A stretch of DNA of 64,000 bases from Medicago truncatula (Eukaryota; Streptophyta; Magnoliopsida; Fabales; Fabaceae). Under the pieces are notes generated by a model. That model saw nothing but the letters and a program-made list of their open reading frames with translations, had not been told where the DNA came from and did no database searches. Position 1 is the first letter of the stretch. Each line of letters begins with the position of its first letter. The translations under genes and the position numbers were made by a program. Positions 47,061 through 58,577 of the stretch are shown here, in pieces. The stretch lies in NCBI RefSeq assembly GCF_003473485.1, contig NC_053043.1, positions 12,844,001-12,908,000 on the forward strand, in the 5' to 3' direction.

Positions 47061-47339
47061 TAGCAAAGATACGACGGTGACTGAATGGGTTAGGTGAAGA
47101 AGCTTAAAGTTGGAAAATGGAGTGAGTGGGAAAATGAAAATGAAAATGAAAATGAGAAGAGGGAAATGAAAAGATCTCTTCACGGTATGGATTTCATTTT
47201 AGCTGAATGGCTTTTTGGTCAATTTTAGTCTAATTTTTTTTTTCCTTTTTCTTTTTTCCTTTATTTACCAAAAAATGGTTGTTGTCTTTTTTGTCTTTCT
47301 AACTAAAAATTTTGTTCCTCAAAAAAGAAAATTAAATAA

Positions 47340-47554
47340 TTTTTTCTTAAATATATTAGGTTTAAATGTGTGTTTAGTCCCTTCACTTTTACTCAATTTT
47401 GGCTTTGGTCCCTGCACTTTTTTTGTTTGACATTGGTCTCTGCCTGTGAAGCCCTGATACTTCAAAATGGATGATGTACCGTATCCCCTGTGTATCCTGC
47501 CATATACCTGCCCGATACGTATCGGGAGAGTATCGGGAAAAACATAAGAATAAA

Positions 47555-47598
<44 letters not shown>

Positions 47599-48250
47599 TT
47601 CATTTATCTTTCTTTGGTGCCGGTACGACCCACATCATACCACAGAAACAATTTCATCTTCCCCTTTTTAAAAAATTAGGGTTTCAACCTTTTCTTCCAA
47701 AATGGTCGCCTTCCACTTTGGATATAGTGCTTCTTTTTTGGATCGATATAGTATAGCATTAACAATATTCCTTTTGGATATAGTATAGCATTGATATAAC
47801 ACTGGTGGTGCTCTTTTTGGTATATTTTACGTATGTAATTGACTAATCACCACTCTATTAATCGTCAATATTATTTATATTTATGTTAATCTGCTACAAG
47901 TCTAGTTTCTTGTGTTTGTTAATATATTTGCATATTAAAAAAAGGTTATGTATAATTATATTATACATTTAATTATATAATTTTTTTTATTAACGTATCC
48001 CCGCCGTATCGTATCTTGATTTTTGAAATTTTCCCGTATCAACGTATCGGTGCAGTACGTATCCGTATCGTATCAAGGCACGCCACGTGGCACACTAAAA
48101 GTAAAAAAAAAAAAATCAACTTTTTAACTTAAAAATATCATTAATCCCTGCACTTTCAACATTTTTTTATATTAGTCCCTGCATTTTGGTGTTGGTCCCT
48201 GATATTTTATTTTTTTTAGTTGGCCAGCAATTAAACTTCATTTTTGGTAT
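47340..48250. repeat. Nested repeat region within the CACTA element
   Basis: Two outer segments with 'agtccct-cactttt' and 'attagtccctgcatttt' phrases (47360-47440 and 48130-48210) are inverted relative to each other. They flank an inner block (about 47450-48075) rich in 'cgtatc' words, such as ACGTATCGGGAGAGTATCGG and GTACGTATCCGTATCGTATC. The inner ends share GCC-TGATAC inverted. This looks like one MITE inserted in another. No target duplication could be fixed. Confidence 0.45.
47558..47595. repeat. TA microsatellite
   Basis: About 19 uninterrupted TA units within the nested repeat region. Confidence 0.9.
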
Positions 48251-48599
48251 AAAAATAAATCATTAGAATGATCTACATTGCAATTACTACACATTTTACC
48301 CTAACAAAAGTTTATTTATTATATAAAAAGTAGTAGCGATAAAACTTTTTTTTTTATTTTTTATAAAGTTTATTATTTATTATATTTCTAAAGGGATAAT
48401 TTGTCGGGTTAAGTTATTCTGAAGATTGTGATCGTCAAAATTCGAGTTCTGATTCGTTCTTAATCTTATTAGGTTTTATCCAACGGTAAGATTGATTTTA
48501 TTTGATAATGTTATTAGTCGGTTTAGTCTGTTTTAGTCCACAGAGAAGCATATTTTCATATTGTCTAGGTTTTTGAAAGGATAGATTGACTATATTTCT

Positions 48600-49060
48600 A
48601 AAAATGATTTTTTTTTTTATTATTATAAATTCTGCCTCAATATTTCAAATGTTTAGTGGTAAAATAATGTTTAAGATATTCATTATGTTTATCTAACTAT
48701 CAAAAATGTCATAATTATATTTTGAGAAACATCAAATTTGCAAAAGTGACATGAAAGTACACTCATACAACAAAACATCACCACATAATATTAAAATACA
48801 AAGTTTATCATCAATTCATCCTGTTAAACAAAAGTAACCAAACTAAAGTTCATCTATCTCGTTGTTACCATTATCACCCTCTCTTTTCTGTTGAATTGAA
48901 GAGTTTATAATAGGCATGAAATTCCCCAACATTCGCTCCAAGCGCTCCATAATAGCCTACAAGCAAAAAAATATCATGAAGTTGTGTATTTTGAAAAGGA
49001 CAATCAACTTTCATCCTAAGTAACAATGAAGCTTCATGTTTCATATCATATGAAGAAAAT
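48600..49060 (-). pseudogene. Defective tail of a second TNPA-type copy
   Basis: 48600-48950 aligns with 43255-43690 (3' flank plus the end of the last TNPA-type exon: 'taaagttcatctatct-gttg', 'caccattatcacc', 'gctccaagcgctcca'). At 48950 the match jumps to 44521-44620 (intron before exon 4: 'agcctacaa-caaaaaaatatcatgaag', 'taacaatgaagcttcat'). So this copy is a deletion derivative in which exon 5, exon 6 sequence and introns were removed. It encodes no usable protein. Confidence 0.75.
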
Positions 49061-49394
49061 AGTATATCCCCTAAATAACTATATCTCCCTATTTATGTAA
49101 CTGCCACTATTTGTAACAATTGTTTCAACCATTTGCCATTTCAACTTTTCAACTTAAGTAACAACAATATTGAAGGTTCATATTTCATATCATATAAAGA
49201 AAATAGGTTCAGAGAGAAACAATTGCAACTGGACCATATTTTACATGTAAATAACTATATTTTGCCATAGAAGGTAGGCGGCCAAAAACAACATATTGGC
49301 CACAACACAACAAACAGCCATTAAACAAAGTCAAAAAGACAGCTCATAGAGATAAAACTGTCTAGCAACACAACTAAAACTGTCAATAAATTAC

Positions 49395-52300
49395 CTAGTC
49401 AGAATATGTTTCATCATCGTCGTCATCATCGTCATCATCTTCTTTGGCACTGTCTTCTACTTCAATATCTTTATCCCATTCAAAGGTAACCTCATCTAAG
49501 AAAGGACCATATGCTTCCTCAACTTCTCCAACTAAATCAACAAGACTTCCTTCAAGATTGTCATTTTCAATTGTCACGTGTGATTGTGTGATTGATTCAT
49601 CTTGGTATGGAACTTCTTTCTCCGGCTTACTATCTTCTAAAGTTTGAATTGTGCTTCTCGCCTTGGTCTTAATCACAGCCAACCAATCTTTTTTTCCTTC
49701 AGGATACTGTGTGAAGTATACTTGTTTTGCTTGTTGTGCAAATATAAATGGGTCATAATGTTTATATTTCCTAGATGCTCTAACTTCAACATTTCCATAA
49801 CTATCTACCTTTTTACCTTGATTCAAAGTGGGATCAAACCAATCACATTTGAACAGAACCAACGTCTTTATTGGCCATCCAGTATAGTAAACTTCAACAA
49901 TGTCAGTTAAGACACCATAGTAATCATTGTCAATTTCCCCATCTTCACCACCTTGAACAGATACGCCACAATTTGTTGTACTCATCCCATTACCATGATC
50001 TATGGTATTAAACTTGTATCCATTTACATAATACACTGACCATTTGTTGACTTTTCTCTTGGGCCCCCATGCCAAACTCCTCAAAAAGTTATCTTCAACA
50101 TGGTTCTTTGAGACCTATTTTGAAAAGTTAGATTAGTTTCAATTAACAAGCAAAGTAAGTAGCATTAATGACACTAGGGAGATTCAATTCACCATACATA
50201 TTCGCTGAACCAATTAGGAAATGATGTGGAGATTACTTTGTCAACTTCTGAGTCGGCTACACCAAGATCTTGAAGCATATCCGTATACATGCTACATTAA
50301 AATCACATGTTTAGAGATATTATATTTTTTCAAAGATATTGGTAAATGAAAGAAGTGTACACTTACGACAAAAATGGCTCAACTTCTGGACAATTTAGAA
50401 GAACATAGAGATGTGCAGCTTTCATTTCTTTGTCTTGTAGGAAGTAGGTTGTACATTTCCCAGAAGGACGCCCAAGATAATTAAAGATAGACAAAGGTTG
50501 TCTGATTGAACAACTTTCGCCTCCATCATCATTCCGTGGCACTCTTGTCCTTCTACAAGTAACATCAGGTGGATAATAGTAAGACGCAAACGTAGAGGCC
50601 TCCTCCACTAAGTACGCTTCACAAATAGAGCCCTCGACAGAAGATGAGTTTGTGACCTTATCTTTTAAGGTACGAATAAACCTAATAAAATAACTTGAAG
50701 ACATTAATACAATTATGAGTGCATAGTGATTACTAAAATAGGACAAGTTTAAGTGACTAACATGAATAGTAACCATATAATTGGTTGAATCACATTTAAT
50801 CAAAACTAAACAGACAAGTTTAAGTGACTACCATGAATAGTAAGCATAATGATCAAATTGGTTGAATCAACACATTAATCGAAACTAAACAGACAAGTTT
50901 AAGTGACTACCATGAAGAGTAAGCATAATGATCAAATTGAGAATGCTTTGTCCATTTCGTGGGAAAACGGAAAAAAAACCAAATAACACCCTGTTCACAA
51001 TTATTAGTGCATAGTGATTACTTAAAAAAAAAGAAAAAGAAGATAGATGGCCAACCTTTCAAAAGGATACATCCATCGATATTGCACGGGACCACCAACC
51101 CTAGCTTCATACGGTAAATGTATTAGAAGATGCTCCATAGAGTCGAAGAAACTAGGGGGAAATATTTGTTCTAACTTACACAAAATGATTGGGATATTTT
51201 TCTCCATTACATGTAAATTCTCCTTTTTTAGTATAGGCGAAGTAAGCTCTCGGAAGAATTGACTAAACTCTGTTAGGGTGTTCCAAATAGGGTCGGGTAG
51301 AGATCTGAATGCAATAGGAAGCAAGCGTTGCATGAACACGTGGCAGTCATGACTTTTCATTCCAAATAACTTTGCTTCCCGCAAGTCAACACATCTACAT
51401 AAGGTAGATGCATACCCATCTGGTAGCTTTAGTTTTCTGACCCATTCACACACAGATAATCTTTGTTGTTTTGTTAATGTGTACTTTGCTTTTGGCTTCT
51501 TAAGCTTTCCCCCTCCAACATCTTGTAGCTCCAAATCTTTCCTTCTACAAATATCTGCCAAGTCCAATCTAGCATTAAAAGTGTCCTTTGTTTTTCCCTT
51601 GGTGTCCATAACAGTATACAAGATATTAAGAAATACATTTCTTTCAATATGCATGACATCTAGATTATGTGGGAGAAGATTTGTCTTCCAATATGGCAAC
51701 TGCCAAAAGATGGTTTGTTTGGTCCAATTGTGGAGAAGTCCATACCCTGGAAAATCATCATATGGAGGTCCAATTATGCTCGGTAAATCCTTGACCCTTT
51801 CCCACATTTCTTCACCGGTCAACCTTTTTGGGGGCGATGATGTCTCATCTTTACTCTTCCTAAAAGCAGTCTTATTCCTCCTATAGCAATGATCAGGTGA
51901 TAAGAATTGGCGATGACAGTCAAAAAAAGTTGTCTTGTGACTATGTTGAAGGGTAAATGCTTTCGTAGACTCCATACAAATAGGACATGCAAGCCTTCCC
52001 ATTGTCATCCAACCCGACAACATCCCATATGCAGGAAAGTCATTAATTGTCCACAATAAACAAGCTTTCATGACAAAATTCTGTTGTAATGAGACATCAT
52101 ATGTCATCACACCAGAATTCCACAAAAGTTTAAGGTCGTCTATCAGTGGCTGCATATACACATCAATTCTCCCTTTTGGATTAGAAGGGCCCGGAATTAA
52201 AACAGTTAAGAATAAGAACTCTCTTTTCATGCACATCCAAGGTGGAAGATTGTAAGGAGTAATAACCACTGGCCAACATGAATATGTTCTACCTGTTTTA

Positions 52301-53352
52301 TCAAATGGTGCAAATCCATCAGCACACAACCCCAACCTCACATTTCGAGGGTCCTTTGCAAATTCAGGATAGCTTTCATCAAAATGCTTCCAAGCTTCTC
52401 CATCAGCTGGATGAGATAAATATCCATCGTCTCTTGTAACATCATGATGCCACCTCATTTGGCTTGCAGTTTGCATTGAGGAATATAGTCTTTGAAGCCT
52501 TGGGATAATAGGGAAATACCACATCTTTTTTAAAGGAACATCTCTAATCTTGCCATTTCTAGTGACACTTTTGTAACAGTTTTCGCCGCATATTTTACAA
52601 TTACGGAGATTCTTATCTTCTGGATAGTAGTAAATCATACAACCATTTGGGCAGCAATGAATCTTTATGCAACCCAATCCAAGCTTTTCCACCGATTTCT
52701 TTGCACGATAGTAGTTTTTAGGCATTCGATTGTCATTTGGCAATGCTTTCCCCATAAACTCTACCCATTTATTAAAGCAATTCTGTGAGTTATTGAAGTC
52801 AGACTTTATACTTAATGCTTGTATTGCAGCTGACAGTTCTGAATAACTTTCACAACCGTGATACAAGGGAGCTTGTGCAGCTTTCAACATCTTAAAAAAA
52901 CTTTCTGCTTGTGGGTCAGGATCCTCCCTTATTTGTTCTGGACAAGCAAACTCTTCTTGCTCAAGATAATAACCAAGAGATGGTCCAGCTGCATCCATTA
53001 CCATTTGCTCAAAGTTATTGAAGTCTTCCCGTATCCCAATGCTTCCATAATAGGAGTTGTTTGAAACCACTGGCATAACCGAAGGCCTTTGTTCACCGTG
53101 GCTACTCCAGTAATAGTAATCCTCCTTAAACCCCTTCATACAAAGATGTTTCATGACATCGTCAACTGACTGAGGCTTTCTACACTTGCATATTTTACAT
53201 GGGCATCTCAACTTTCCTACTTTTTTGAAATCATCTTGTGCACAAGCAAACTCAACAAACTCACAAACCCCGGCCAAAAACTCATCTGTAACTCTACTAT
53301 TATCAGGACGCATCCTATTATCCATCCACTTGCGATGTTCAGGAATCTCCAT
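49395..53352 (-). CDS. TNP2-type CACTA transposase, four exons, 1141 aa
   Basis: Minus-strand exons are 53352-51056, 50681-50367, 50291-50198 and 50114-49395. Junctions are GT-AG and the joined frame of 3426 nt has no stop. The start MEIPEHRKWMDNRM is the first ATG after a leader acceptor (AATATAG|AATGG). Domain order: the Transpos_assoc N-terminus (residues about 10-85, with CPCKICKC), zinc-ribbon-like CCPNGC...CKICGENC (about 233-260), and the tnp2 core with LGLCADGFAPF (Asp at about 345), YSCWPVVITPYNLPPWMC and LIPGPSNPKGRIDVYMQPLI. DUF4218 follows (PIAFRSLPD...VGGPVQYRWMYPFER), then DUF4216 (FNTIDHGNGMSTTNCGVSV...DNDYYGVLTDIVEVYYTGWP). The tail is a run of Asp. Its expected role is cutting and joining element ends with TNPA. 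Length and order are those of a complete family member. Confidence 0.92.
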
Positions 53353-53750
53353 TCTATATTGAAAAATTGGTAGCATGTTAGTTATAATAGTTAATAGATT
53401 TATGTGTTTTTATTTCTCATATTGATAATAGCTAGGGGATACAATAAAATAAAATAGAAAAGCATTCACATTCAAAAGTTCAATACGAACTGAACAAAAT
53501 ATTTAGTGCTAATTAATAACAAAAATCAAAAACATAAAACTGTAAAAAAATAAAAAAATAAAAAAGTAGTAAATAGGATCATAATACTTAGTAGATAATT
53601 TCCAGCTTTCATAAAACAATAGTTCTGTCTAAGATTATTAGCATTTGGTTTCATCTTAATTTTAAGGTGAAAATCAGGTAATCCACATCCAGTAAAACAT
53701 GGAAGTTGCAATCTAATAACAAATAAAATCTCATTTAAGGTTCATTACCT

Positions 53751-53832
53751 GTCTGAAAAGAACGACAGGCTCCGATGGCTCAGATCTGACAAGCTCCTCT
53801 ATAGATTTTGTGTAATTGGAAATCAAATCTCT
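53751..53832 (-). other. Candidate leader exon of the TNP2 gene
   Basis: A GC-richer stretch on the minus strand ends CTTTTCAGACAG|GTAATG (donor at 53750) and would splice to the acceptor one base before the ATG at 53352. The 5' edge (CTGAAATAG|AGATTTG-like) is approximate. Confidence 0.45.
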
Positions 53833-54024
53833 GAAATAGAAGAAAACAACATGTATTTAGAATCTATGAACATAACCAAACAGAAATATCTAATACAATT
53901 TTTACAGACCTTCGTTGATTTTTACAGAATCTATGAAAACATGAAGTTGTAAAATTACCACAAAGTAAAGGAATTATGAATAAACTGAAATTCATATAGG
54001 AAAAACATTACAATTCTTTTTTTG

Positions 54025-54290
54025 AACAGAGTATCTAAGAAACTAAAATGACATAAAACACATGAAACGGGGAGAAGCCTTGATCCCATAACACCATTAC
54101 CCTGTACAACACAGACACGATACAACACTAACACGTTGACGCCGATAATAATTTAAGAAAATACGTTGACATCAATAATAATTTGAGAAAATGAAACAAT
54201 TGAATGCAATCATTCTGAGATTTTGTACATACAGTATACTTTCGTTCAAACAACTTTAAAGAAAATGTTGAAGAATCTTAAGGTATCATC
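54025..54290 (-). repeat. Duplicated upstream segment, TNP2-gene copy
   Basis: Partner of 45887-46165, in the same orientation, about 670 bp upstream of the TNP2-type ATG. Similarity ends abruptly on both sides ('gagtatctaagaa' and 'ttgaagaatctta'). Confidence 0.8.
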
Positions 54291-55019
54291 TAATGAACTC
54301 AACAATATAAATCCAATTAATAAACCTTAAAAATAATCAAAATACACATGAAAAAAAAATTAAGATTTTAGAAACTTTCTCACCAATTTTTTACTCACGT
54401 GTAAACCCAATTTTTTTTTAACCAAAAAAAAAACCTCAATTATTTTCACAACACTAATTTAGCAATTGGGTTTCACAACTCCAATTTAGATACAGTATTT
54501 TCTAATTCACATAAGAAATTTAGCAACAAAAAACATGAAGAAAAAAAAATTTGAAATTGATAAACATTAAATTACCTAATATTTTTTACAAAGAATCTCC
54601 AATTAGTATTTGGTTTGTCTTTGTAACCCAAAATTGGAATTAGGGTTTGAAATTGGGAATAAGAGAAATTGATGTAAGTGAACTGTTGGTAATTGAGGAG
54701 AAGGATGAATTGGGGTTGTTGATAACAGGGTTTGAAATTAAGAATAAGAAGAATTGATGGAGGGTGAGCTGTTGGAAGGAAGAAACATGGAGGTGAGAAC
54801 AATCAAAGAGAAAAGGGGAGAAGAGAGAATAACGTGAAAGTGAAAGTAGGAAGTGAAGTTTTTTTTTTTGTGAATTATTATTATCTTATATTATTATTAT
54901 TATATTATATTATTAAATATTAAATAAAAAATAAAAAAAGCATACCAAAGTTATGCTGGGCGGGCTCCTTAAAAAAAGTGGGCGGCTATCGAAATAAATT
55001 GGTTGGAAAAATGAAAAAT

Positions 55020-55260
55020 TCGTCAGAGACGGAAAATTTCCGTCTCTGTTAAAAGTTTGACTATTTCAATGACTAGTTGACCATTTGGAGACTGACACAG
55101 AGACGGATTTAAAGACGGAAAACCATTGAGACGGAAATTTCCGTCTCTAAAACCGTAACAAAAAAATAAATTATAATTTTCGTCTCCTGCTCCTTTTTAC
55201 CGTCTCTAATTCCGTCTCTGATAGAGACAAATCTAATTCCGTCTCTAAATTCCGTCGGTA
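55020..55260. repeat. CACTA subterminal repeats (right)
   Basis: A dense array of CCGTCTCTRA and GAGACGGAAA motifs in both orientations, matching the left array at 42860-43210. Confidence 0.85.
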
Positions 55261-55281
55261 TTTCAACTTTTTCTAGTAGTG

Positions 55282-55366
55282 GGTTAAGATAGTTCATGAT
55301 ACCACTTAAAAATGTGCTTATGTGGCTAATGTGTATTGGTTGGGGTAAATTACCCACCATTTTTCC
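55282..55366. repeat. Right half of the split MITE
   Basis: Contains ATTGGTTGGGGTAAATTACC followed by CACCATTTTTCC, inverted to the left half at 42779-42837. Confidence 0.75.
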
Positions 55367-55606
55367 ACAGGTGCTCTAGTTGTCACCCCTGAATAAAGGG
55401 GTTCAATTTAATAATACCAACAACACATATTAATTGAATTAAGCCTTATTGACTTATTTTAACTCTTGTATTTCAAATCAAATCAAGGTTTTTAATATTG
55501 TTTTATATAATAATAATAATATTCAATCATCGATGCACATAGCTCCTAATTTTATCTTATATATTATGACTAAAAAAGATATTAATTCATTCAAACTTGT
55601 AGAATA
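55367..55606. repeat. Segmental duplication, unit 2 middle piece
   Basis: Pairs with 39490-39660 of unit 1 (see that entry). Its left neighbour piece is 42610-42778 beyond the CACTA element. Its right neighbour piece is 58578-59822 beyond the LINE and LTR block. Confidence 0.75.
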
Positions 55607-56376
55607 CTTTTTTTTTTTTTTTTTTTGGATTACAAGGAAAAGGAAAGAACAAAAACAAGCAAAACTAGCTAGACCGCAGCCTCAAGACACATGAGGCATC
55701 CGCCAAAAGCACATGTGCAAATTGCGGAGGTGGAGAGACCCACAACTTTAAACTAACATCCGATTGAGCATCATATTTAGCCAACCAATCAGCACACTCA
55801 TTTCCTTCTCTCAAAGTATGATTGAAAAGCAAGGACCAATCTCGTGACATGAGGGTACGAATCCGACCCAGAACAATGGCATGAGGATGATAAGTCGTGT
55901 CGTTATCGAGAATAAGATCAAGAGCTGATTTATAATCAGGTTCCAAAGTAATGATTCTAAATCCTAAATCCCAAGCCAACTGAAGCCCATTGAGGATGGC
56001 ATAGAGCTCAACAAGAAGGTTAGAAACACGACCACAAGATTCAGAGAAACCATGGATCCATCCTCCAACATCATTGCGAATAAGACCACCAAAACCAGCA
56101 CGACCTGGATTACCGAAGGAACTTCCATCTACATTTATCTTGAGACCAGGAGCAGTTGGGGGGTGCCACGCAATCTGTCGAATGATGTTTGTCCTAGCAG
56201 AGGTTGTATGCAAAACCTGCAAAATAAAATTACGAGTGTTAAATATACAATTAACAATCAACCATGTAGGCTTTCTATTTGCTTGAAAGATCTCTTCGTG
56301 TTCCTAGCTTTCCAAATTTCCCAACAAGTGATGACAAAAAGAGACCCAGTCGGCCCAGTAGCATGAAGGCGAAACC
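55607..56376 (-). mobile_element. 5'-truncated LINE end with RNase H domain
   Basis: On the minus strand a frame of about 198 codons (56261-55665) contains a plant LINE RNase H domain (RVT_3): KINVDGSSFGNPGRAGFGGL (first Asp), then ESCGRVSNLLVELYAILNGL (Glu), TLEPDYKSALDLI (Asp altered in context: LEPD where LEsD is usual) and LREGNECADWLAKYDA (last Asp). Upstream, TGSLFVITCWEIWKARN is the usual bridge from the zinc knuckle. It ends with a poly-A tail, seen as poly-T at 55607-55627. The 5' part is missing. Confidence 0.8.
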
Positions 56377-57059
56377 TGTAACACCCCGTTTTTCCAATAT
56401 ACAAATTTCTTAAACATTTATCAGAGTAAAAACCATAAACGGGATATCACATAGAAACGTAATCCAAAAACAGTTAAATAATAATTTAACTTTCACATAA
56501 TATCTTAACATAGCAGCGGAATATTAGTTCGGAAATCATAAATCAGTTTGGCACGTAGGCCCCATCAAAACAGTTCATATCGTAATCCATAACATGATAA
56601 AAATAACATATTAATCACGTAAGAGAATGAAGCATGTATAACATTAAACCCCATCCCGTTACATATCAGAGCGACCTAGACGACACAGAGAAGGCAAGGC
56701 CACTCACGACGACAACTGCACACTAAGCACGATCACCTGCAAGTTACCCATACGAAGGGCAACATTTTCAAGCAGAAGGGGTGAGATTTCATAACAAAAT
56801 AACATTAATCAATGTAATTGCGAATCATAAATTAACATCATAATCATTTCTTTAACAACATTGCATAATTGCTAAGCAGTTATCACGTAATCATATATCC
56901 AATTATCTTGAACAACATAACATAATTGATAAACACTTATCACGTAATCACATATTCAATCATTATCAACAAGGCATCTTAATCATGACAATGTGACAAT
57001 GCTCTTAGACTCCTTATATGCATGTGGTACCAATCGTCATCATAAGTATTAGTATACTT

Positions 57060-57135
57060 TAATCGTGCGGAGGACAAAGCTCCTATAAAACGTGCGGAGG
57101 ACAAAACTCCTAATAAACGTGGTGAGGACTAAGCT
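57060..57135. repeat. Three 30-bp direct repeats in the gypsy LTR
   Basis: Units of the type 'cgtgcggaggacaaagctcc' + 'tataaaa' occur three times in a row, the third diverged (CGTGGTGAGGACTAAGCTC). Confidence 0.75.
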
Positions 57136-57509
57136 CAATGATATGCTATGCATGGACTCTTAACAACAAAACACCGTAATCAACATATCAACATGCATCC
57201 AATAATTTGGAGCTAAACTTCATCATATACCATATGCACTTAGTTAAATAACGGAAGCAGCATAAACAAGTCACATAACAAGATGATATCATTATATAAA
57301 TAGCAACTCATTTGCATCATAATTAACTTTCATATCTTACATGATTGTACAATACATTAATCATGCTCAATTAACGACAACATGTCTTAAAGGCTTTACA
57401 GATTGCATTAAACGTCATCATTAGGTTTAATTACCAATTAGGGGTTCACTCTTGATCAACATGTGCGACACAGATCGCACAAACACTCAAGCAACTACAT
57501 TCTGGTTGT

Positions 57510-57835
57510 GCTCGCGAGGCGAGAGTTCTTACTCGCCATGGCGAGTACCACTCATCTCCCAAACTAGTGTTGTTCTGGGTTCAATCTGATCCTACATTCA
57601 TTCCTAATCAATACTAGGTATGTTCAGGCACTCAAAGACACTCAAGGTCCAACTAAAAAGTCGAAAACACAAAATCTAACATGCTCTCTACCTAAGCTCG
57701 CGAGGCGAGGAAGGGTTGTTCGCCGTGGCGAGCGATACCAGAATCACTCGCGAGGCGAAGGGAAAGGGCTCGTGTGGCGAGCAATGAAGTCCATCACTCG
57801 CGAGGCGAGGATCATAGCTCGCCGTGGCGAGCGAT
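57510..57835. repeat. GC-rich hairpin repeats with 50-bp period in the gypsy LTR
   Basis: CTCGCGAGGCGAG starts at 57511, 57697, 57747 and 57797. Each is followed 15-25 bp later by CTCGCCATGGCGAG, TTCGCCGTGGCGAG, CTCGTGTGGCGAG or CTCGCCGTGGCGAG. The last three units are spaced exactly 50 bp apart. Both half motifs can fold on themselves or on each other. Confidence 0.8.
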
Positions 57836-58577
57836 GAATGTCGCTACGGCCAGGTTTCCTAAAATCACAAAAATCCGTCGATCCACATGGTTCTAAGCTT
57901 GTTTTTGATTCCAAAGTTCGTCCTAAACATTATCTAAGGTCTAGGAACACTTTCTACATCAATTAAACCAATTCTCACCGTTTGATCATCAATTCTAAGG
58001 TTTTGACCTAGTTTTCGTTTTCTCCAATTAATCCTAATTCTTGCTAATTATTCATCAGAATTACAACAACTAATATTACTGAGTTATTAGTCTCACCCTT
58101 ACCTTAAATTTGCAGAAAATCGCAGCCCTCTTGGTCTCTTGCTCCTCTCTAAGCTTTTTCTCCCTTTTTCCAAAAGTTTTCACGTACAATCAGTTTTTCT
58201 AAAAATTAGGTCTTCCCTATTTATATATTTTCTTAATTACTTATCTTATCTCACTTTCTCCCCTAAAACTATTTAAAATATCAAAACAGCCCTCAACAAA
58301 ATATTTTATATTATTTTCAAATCTTTATTTTATTTAACAATAAAATAATTCTCATATCCTTATCAAATCTTCCAAAACTCATAACTTATCACGTCATCGA
58401 TCAAATCATTCAAATCATCGTAAATCATCAAAACATATCAAAATCATGCATATATTATATAATTATAATATAATCACCTAAACTCGATTAAATAAACAAT
58501 TAAACGAAAGTGGGCGTTACAACTCTCCCCCACTTAAAAGATTTTCGTCCTCGACCTTGAGGCAAGTATCACTAATA

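Larger units (their letters stand above)
42838..55281 (-). mobile_element. CACTA (En/Spm) DNA transposon, 12,444 bp, potentially autonomous
   Basis: The left terminus is CACTACTAAAAAAATTG and the right terminus, reverse complemented, is CACTACTAGAAAAAGTTG. A perfect 3-bp target duplication GGT stands at 42835-42837 and 55282-55284. Both subterminal regions (42860-43210 and 55020-55260) are full of the motif CCGTCTC(T)(A) in both orientations, the usual transposase-binding arrays. Two genes are encoded on the minus strand: TNP2-type transposase (49395-53352) and a TNPA/Ptta-type protein (43594-45828). Both have open joined reading frames. The interior also contains a defective tail of a second TNPA copy (48600-49060) and a nested repeat region (47340-48250). 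Confidence 0.93.
56377..58577 (-). mobile_element. Ty3/gypsy LTR (2,145 bp) plus a remnant of the internal end
   Basis: The LTR runs 56377-58521: on the minus strand it starts TGTAACGCCCACTTTCG and ends AAAAACGGGGTGTTACA. Immediately before it on the minus strand is a polypurine tract (AAGTGGGGGAGAG, plus 58522-58536). Before that comes coding sequence reading CLKVEDENLLSGGE, the typical polyprotein end of plant chromovirus elements. So it is a 3' LTR with about 56 bp of interior; the rest is lost. It contains direct repeats at 57060-57135 and 57510-57835. Confidence 0.8.

Noticed and set aside
51479-51886. Plus-strand frame of 135 codons
   Set aside because: It lies opposite the TNP2 transposase core, and its composition reflects the antisense of that gene.
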